Assembly: GCF_010389155.1 (NCBI RefSeq)
Contig: NC_057765.1
Span: forward strand, 21,888,980 to 21,952,979
Origin: Erigeron canadensis
Taxonomy: Eukaryota > Streptophyta > Magnoliopsida > Asterales > Asteraceae
Length of the DNA: 64,000 nt
Reading direction: 5' to 3'
The position numbers were made by a program, and so were the translations under genes. Shown here piece by piece: positions 58,078 to 64,000 of the stretch. Position 1 is the first letter of the stretch. Each line of letters begins with the position of its first letter. The notes beneath the pieces were generated by a model that had not been told where the DNA came from, did not search any database, and was given only the letters and a program-made list of their open reading frames with translations.

Positions 58078-59022
58078 TGTTAGGTCGAAAATCGACTAAG
58101 TATAATTTGTTCAAAATAGTTGAAGCTCAGTAAAGAAAGCTTGCTCAGGATTCTGAAGTCATTCAGAATATAGCTCACTGAAGCTTCACTTCAGATTCAG
58201 AATCAACCAACACTGAAGACGTTCAGACGGAAGTCAAAGACTGAAGACTGAGGAAGAAGATCATCTCAGAAGCAGAGCTCAGAGAAGATCTTACTTGAAG
58301 TTGAATCTGAAGAGACTCAGTGAAAAAGTACTTACAACACTTTTTCACTGATTACGAGGAAAGTCTTTTTGCAGCTTTAACTACCTTTACCCGGTTAATT
58401 ACTATCAACCTGGGATTGGGAAAGTTTTAGCAAAAAGGTTGGGAATAAAGTATGTCAAGTCACATCAAGAAACTTACATACTTTACCTTAAACAAGCATG
58501 TTATGGATCTGTCACACAAATCCATCCAACCACATTTAGTACGGCATATTGCCATGTCATCAGGACATGTTTGCCTATAAATGTAAGACTTCTCACACTT
58601 GCAATATGGCTTGGAACTTTGGCAATTGCAACGTGTGATATTACTCTAAGTATTCTTACGAGTAATTCCTCGTTACATAGATCATTTGTATTTCTGGGTT
58701 GTTTAGATACTTTCACAAGTGTGATTATCTTTGTTCCGCAACAACCCTTGTATTTTGTTTATAAACAATAAATGAAATACATTGAGAAGTACATCTCGAC
58801 TCATTGCCATAATACTTGATTATATTTAGTAACTTATATAGTTTCAAGCAATTATACTTTATTACTCTTATCCATTATCTGGATCGTAATTCTAACTAGT
58901 CCTATCTAGTTTCGATTTACTTGCCAGTCGGGTTACTTGATATAACTTGTGATTATTATTGTCTAACCTTATATATCTTGTTATATCTTGATCTCGTGTA
59001 CATCTTGTTAGGTGGACTTACA
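58078..59022 (+). mobile_element. 5' LTR of the plus-strand copia element (945 bp)
   Basis: Begins TGTTAGGTCG and ends GGTGGACTTACA, two bases before the primer site. It shares ttccgcaacaaccc and neighbouring strings with the LTR at 48429-49414. A ctgaag/cttcag-rich stretch lies at 58150-58330. Its 3' partner lies beyond the window. Confidence 0.8.
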
Positions 59023-59024
59023 TT

Positions 59025-59036
59025 TGGTATCAGAGC
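59025..59036 (+). promoter_or_regulatory. Primer-binding site of the plus-strand copia element
   Basis: TGGTATCAGAGC, initiator tRNA-Met type, 49 bp before the gag ATG. Confidence 0.9.
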
Positions 59037-59084
59037 CTCCCAGGTTAAATCATTAAGTTGTTATACCTGTTTTGATCCTACAAG

Positions 59085-61442
59085 ATGTCTGGAACTGAAC
59101 AACCAAACCCTAACCCAAATACCAATATGAACCAAAATCCACCACCAGCTTAACCCAGTGTTCATGTTCACTTTCCAAACAATCCGGTACCTAAATTTAA
59201 TGGAAATAGTGACACATTCATTACTTGGAAGGCATGTATGCTCAAGTACATCGCTGGTGTTGAAAGACACTTGACCACCATTCTTGTTGAAGGTCCTTAT
59301 GTTCCCATGAATGCATCAACTGTTGTCTTTAATCAAGATGGGACCCCTAGGTTAACACCCAAAGAGAAAGATCATTGGTCAGAAGAAGATCATTGTTTGG
59401 CTGACCTAGACTCTAAATTACAAAACATGATTCTCTTTACTGTCCCAGAAAGTTTGAAACCCACTCTTGTCTTACTTGATAATTCTAAGTTGATGTGGGA
59501 AGAATTGCTAACACAGTTTGAAGGAACAAAGGAAACTGTCACCACTAGAAAAGTTTCTTTAAATAAAAAATATGAAGCATTTTTTGCATTACCAAATGAG
59601 TCTTTAACTGAAACATATCTAAGATTTACAAATTTGGTCAATCAATTAAAAGCTCTTGGTGTCACAAAAGACAAAGAAATTTTGCTTGAAAAATTTTGTG
59701 ACATTTTACCTTCAAAATGGGAAAATTTGATTATGGTGTTAAGAAAAGGCAACACCCTTCACAACCATACTCTGGCCTCTCTGTACGGTACATTTAGATT
59801 TACTGAGGAAAACAAAGCAGAGAGAGCTGTGGCTGAGCAAGATGCAAAGAATCATTCATCTACCAAGTCAGCTCTGGTTCATTATTCTGAACCTCAAGAC
59901 ACTGCCCTACTATCTTCTGAGAATGATCAGTCTGACTCTGTGAAGAAGATAGTAGTTGAATTGATGAAAGTTGGTATTTCTGATTATGCATCACATGAAT
60001 GTGATGAGGATGATGATGATGATCTGATTGCTATGATTGCCAAAACCTTTAATCGTTTTAAATTTAAAACCAAAAGAAATGGCAAACAATTTCCTTCAAA
60101 CAATACTGTTGATAAGTCCAATCTTGAATGTTTTAAATGTGGAAAGAAAGGACATTTTATGAAGGAATGCAGATCATCACAACCTTCCTCATCACACACT
60201 GCCCCTAACCACTCTATCTTTCAAAAGCCAGATGATGGGTACAAGGCTAAGTACAAGAAGCTGAAAGCCCATATGGCAATGATGGCACAAGAAGAATCCA
60301 ACAAAAATAGCTGCATGGTAGCTGATACTGAAAAATGGGAAGATTCTGACGAGTCATCTGATGATGAAGAAGAAGTAAGGGATATGTGTTTCATGGCTTG
60401 TGAAGATCAAAGTCATGTTGTTAAGTCTGATGTGGAATCTGGTCGTTGGGTGGATATTATCATGAAAAAGGTTAGTGAATTTTGTTTTGAGAATGATGAA
60501 GAACTCAAACTGGATCTTTTAGTTCGAATTGAGGCTGACATATCATATGTTGAGACTGTGCGTTCAGAAAGTATTAAAAATTTTGAAATAAATTCTTCTG
60601 AACTGAACGCCAGTCAGGCCAGATTGAAAGAACTGAAAGATGTTCAGTTGACCCTGAAAAGTTATCAGTCAATGGTTTCAAAATTAGAATTGGAAAAGGA
60701 AGAACTGAAAATCATTTTAGAAAAAGAATAAAAAATAATAAAATCATGGACGAAATCACCTTTTCCAGAAGCTGCCATAAAGAAAACTTTTGAAAACCAA
60801 AGAATCGCCTATGGCACTGGTAATCTTCATCTTGCTTCTATAATAACTGATCTTGATGCTCTTCCAAAAGAAATGAGACCAGAAATTGTTTTTAAAGATC
60901 TTGGAAAATCAAAACTGATAATTGATCAAGCCCAGGAACAACCTGAGGGCAAATCTGAAGCATGTCAGACCAGTGCTTCAGAAAAGAAGGTCAAATCCAA
61001 GAAGCCTTCCCCTCAATCTTCAAATCAGGTTTCCAAAAATCAGAAAAAGAAGAAGAATGTCATCCCTGCTGAGTCTTATACCTCAGATTCTAGTAGAGCT
61101 CAGGTGTCTGATCAAGAATCTATTTTGTTAAGGATTGAAAGTCAATTTCAAAATTTGGCTAGGCAAGTGCAAAGCTGTAATGCACGATTAAAAAATGTTG
61201 ATAGCACTCCTCAAAATCTCAAACAAAATCCAAAACCTTTTTCAAAGAAAATTAAACAAGAAAAGCAAAAATCTGAGAAGAAAAAGGTTTCTGAGGTCAT
61301 TAAACCAACTGTTTTTGTGTCATCAGAAATTATGACTGAAATTCCCTTTGATCCATCTGTTCCTCACATACCAAAGAAATCTGAGACTATTCAGGGAAAG
61401 TCTAGTGAACCCATCAAAAGATGGGTTCCCAAAAAGAACTAA
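59085..61442 (+). pseudogene. Copia Gag with two in-frame stops
   Basis: ATG at 59085 (MSGTEQPNPNPNTN). TAA at 59151-59153 and TAA at 60729-60731 break one continuous frame of 785 codons. It contains NNPVPKFNGNSDTFITWKAC, the UBN2-type gag fold (HWSEEDHCLADLDSKLQ, VTTRKVSLNKKYEAFF, FCDILPSKWENLIMVL), an acidic stretch, the zinc knuckle CFKCGKKGHFMKEC, coiled segments and a Lys/Ser-rich tail ending KRWVPKKN. Apart from the two stops no frameshift is seen, so it is younger than its minus-strand relative at 46001-48376. Pol overlaps it by about 20 bases in the +2 frame. Confidence 0.87.
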
Positions 61443-64000
61443 TTTTTGTGTATGTGCAGGGTGACCGCAAAAAGAATACTTGGTTTCTTGACAGTGCTGC
61501 TGGCAGAACCATGACTGGTCACAAATCCCTGCTGGAGGAATATAGGGTGCAAGAGGGGCCCTCAATAACTTTTGGTAATGATGATCATAGACAAACTGAA
61601 GGATATGGTATTGTGAATAACGGTCAGGTCAAATTCACAAAAGTTGCATATGTGAATGGTTTGAAATATAATCTGATCAGTGTCAGCCAACTTTGTGATG
61701 ATGGCTTTAAGGTTTTATTTGATATTTCACAAGGCACCATATTCAACAGAGATTGGAAGGTAGTAATGATTGCTCCCAGAAAAGGAAACATTTATGTAGT
61801 AGACATGAACAGTGCTACTTCTGAACAATGTTTCTATACAAAGGCTGATGAGGACACCAATTGGTTGTGGCACAAAAGGCTATCCCATCTCAATTTCAAA
61901 AATATAAATAAGTTGTCAAGAAAACAACTTGTTGATGGGATACCAACCATGTCTTTCAATAAAGACAAGCCATGTCCAGGGTGTGAAATGGGAAAGAAGA
62001 AACGAGCTTCTTTCAAAACCAAGCAAAATTTCAGCATCACTGAACCACTTCACATGTTACACATGGATCTCTTTGGTCCTGTGAATGTTCAGACAAGAGC
62101 CGGGAAGAAGTAGAATCTGGTTGTAGTTGATGAATATTCAAGATATTGTTGGGTAATCTTCCTCAGAAATAAAAGTGAAGCTGCTGCTGAAATAATTGCC
62201 CTCATCAAACAAATTGAACTCAAGCACAAGCGAAAAGTACGTCAGCTCAGAAGTGACAATGGTACTGAATTCAGAAATTCCACTCTGGAAAACTTCTACA
62301 TTGACACTGGCATATCTTAGAACTTCTCCTCAGCACATACTCCAGAGCAAAATGGTGTTGTAGAGAGAAAGAATCGAACACTGATTGAAGCTGCCAGAAG
62401 TATGTTGAATGAATCAGGTCTTCCAAAATGTTTTTGGGCTGAAGCTATTGCAACTGCTTGCTACACTCAGAATCGTTCCATTTATGTTAAAAGACATAAG
62501 AAGACTGCCTATGAAGTACTCAGAAATAGAAAGCCTAATATTGGATATTTTCATGTTTTTGGATGTCCAGTATACGTTCTGAATGATTCCAGCAAATTGG
62601 GAAAATTTGATGCCAAAGCTGATGAAGGATACTTCCTAGGTTATTCAGCAATTCGCAAGGCCTTCAGAGTCTACAACAAAAGACTCGAAAAGGTTGATGA
62701 GTCAGTTCATGTTACCTTTGATGAATAAAATTCTGCAATCTTTTATAAACCAGTCTCTGAACCACCTTCAAAAAGTCCTCTTAGTTTCGGTGATTCTGAT
62801 CAAAATGACAAATCAGATCAGTCATCTGAACATGTTTCTGATCACTCCAGTTCAGAACCAACTTCAAATCAGCAAAGTAATATTCCATTCTATCCCTCAG
62901 TCACATTCAAACTACCTTCTGAATTGACTATTGGATCAGATGTGCGTGCTACTTCTCAGATATCAGTTTCCCCTGAAATACCTCAGAACGAAGAATTTCA
63001 TGATGCAAATCGTGATTTACAAGATGATGAAGATGATGAAACTGAAACAGTTTATTCTGATCCATCTTCTGGAGTAGGACAGAGGAGTTCTTGCACTGAT
63101 ATCATTGTTCATCCTGGTCATTACTCTAAATGGACTCGCTCACATCCAATTGATCAAGTGATTGGCGATCCAAGTAGAGGGGTTCAGACCAGAAGAGCCA
63201 CAAGCGATCAACGCTTATACGTCAGCTTCTTGTCACTGATAGAACCGAAGAAGATTGATGAGGCTTTGAAAGATCCAAGTTGGGTTGACGCCATGCAAGA
63301 AGAACTCAACCAATTTGAAAGGAACAATGTTTGGGAGCTTGTTCCATGTCCCCCCAATCTGAAGAAAGAACCAATTGGGACAAGATGGGTCTTTAGAAAC
63401 AAGGTAGATGAAGATGGCCATGTAATCAGAAACAAGGCCAGACTTGTTGCAAAGGGTTATGTACAACAAGAAGGAATTGATTTTGATGAGACTTTTGCAC
63501 CAGTGGCAAGACTAGAAGCTATCAGAATTTTCTTAGCATTTGCAGCTCATCATGAGTTCAAAGTCTACCAAATGGATGTTAAAAGTGCATTCCCGAATGG
63601 AGAGCTAGAAGAAGTTGTATATGTGTATCAACCTCCAGGATTTGAAAGCAAAGAAAAACCTCACTGGGTGTATCGACTGAACAAAGCTTTATATGGTCTG
63701 AGACAAGCACCTAGAGCCTGGTATGATACTCTAACTCGACATCTTTTAGATAATGGTTTTCGTAGAGGTGTCATAGATAACACTTTATTCATCTTGCATG
63801 AGAGAAGTGATATCTTACTTGTACAAGTATATGTTGATGATATTGTGTTTGGGTGTACAAATAAAAAATTGTGTGACAAGTTTTCTAAAATTATGTCCTC
63901 TGAGTATGAAATGAGTATGATGGGTGAATTGACATATTTTCTAGGTCTTCAAGTAAAACAAACCAGTGATGGTATTTTTATTAATCAAGAAAAATATGTC
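61421..64000 (+). pseudogene. Copia Pol, partial (runs off the window), three in-frame stops
   Basis: Protease (FLDSAAGRTMTG), GAG-pre-integrase finger (HKRLSHLNF, CPGCEMGKKKR), integrase core (HMDLFGPVNV, RSDNGTEF, QNGVVERKNRTL: D, D, E all present), integrase C-terminus (DEGYFLGYS) and a long acidic linker. The RT follows, from [16 protein letters not shown] through [18 protein letters not shown] and [13 protein letters not shown] to VYVDDIVFG. Stops: TAG 62111-62113, TAG 62318-62320 and TAA 62726-62728. The rest of RT, RNase H and the 3' LTR lie beyond 64000. The minus-strand relative has sense codons at these stop positions. Confidence 0.9.

Noticed and set aside
1..64000. Bacterial-type features (operons, CRISPR arrays, ribosome binding sites)
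   Set aside because: The window is plant nuclear DNA. The repeats seen are transposon, satellite or microsatellite types without CRISPR spacing.
1..64000. tRNA or rRNA genes
   Set aside because: None seen by eye. The TGGTATCAGAGC strings are retrotransposon primer sites, not tRNA genes.

Overview
This is a window of plant nuclear DNA. It is AT-rich, has GT-AG introns, and holds one intron-rich host gene in a mass of nested transposable elements. The transposon families (Ty1/copia elements primed by initiator tRNA-Met, Tekay-like Ty3/gypsy elements with TGTAACA...TGTTACA long terminal repeats, a CACTA end, a FAR1/MULE-OTU transposon gene and a Helitron-like element) fit a large-genome eudicot. 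I lean towards Asteraceae, but this is an impression, not a proof.

Layout. (1) 1-7.7 kb holds two convergent transposon genes: a Ptta/En/Spm-type ORF (+, 301-1888, one premature stop) and a six-exon FAR1-MULE-SWIM-OTU fusion (-, 7208-2250). Its first intron is a 130-160 bp tandem repeat, and three perfect hairpins follow at 7555-7694. (2) 8.05-18.48 kb is the only intact host gene, TONSOKU (TSK/BRUSHY1/MGOUN3). Its 19 coding exons join in frame to about 1,296 codons, one intron is of the GC-AG type, and an E2F-type site lies about 190 bp upstream of the ATG. (3) 18.5-21.4 kb holds a small Helitron-like element and a decayed gypsy gag. (4) 21.4-42 kb is a minus-strand Tekay-like gypsy element. 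Its 3' LTR (21406-27340) is split by a 3.15 kb solo LTR with a perfect 5-bp target duplication. Its pol is split by a large copia element (29012-~39830) that carries a 968-codon gag with two zinc knuckles, a truncated pol and an unrecognised downstream accessory ORF. (5) 42-44.37 kb carries exon-like host gene fragments, one clearly NADP-malic enzyme, ending in a CACTA-type terminus. (6) 44.37-49.41 kb is a decayed minus-strand copia element. (7) 49.4-55.5 kb is an internally deleted copia element on the plus strand. (8) 55.5-58.1 kb contains a minisatellite, a minus-strand LTR/PBS and a truncated host-like exon. (9) 58.08-64 kb is a decayed plus-strand copia element related to that in (6), running off the window.

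How it works together: only TSK looks functional for the host (replication-coupled repair and chromatin maintenance). Everything else is mobile DNA, mostly inactivated by stop codons, frameshifts and nested insertions. The FAR1-MULE-OTU gene and its convergent partner are the best-preserved transposon genes.
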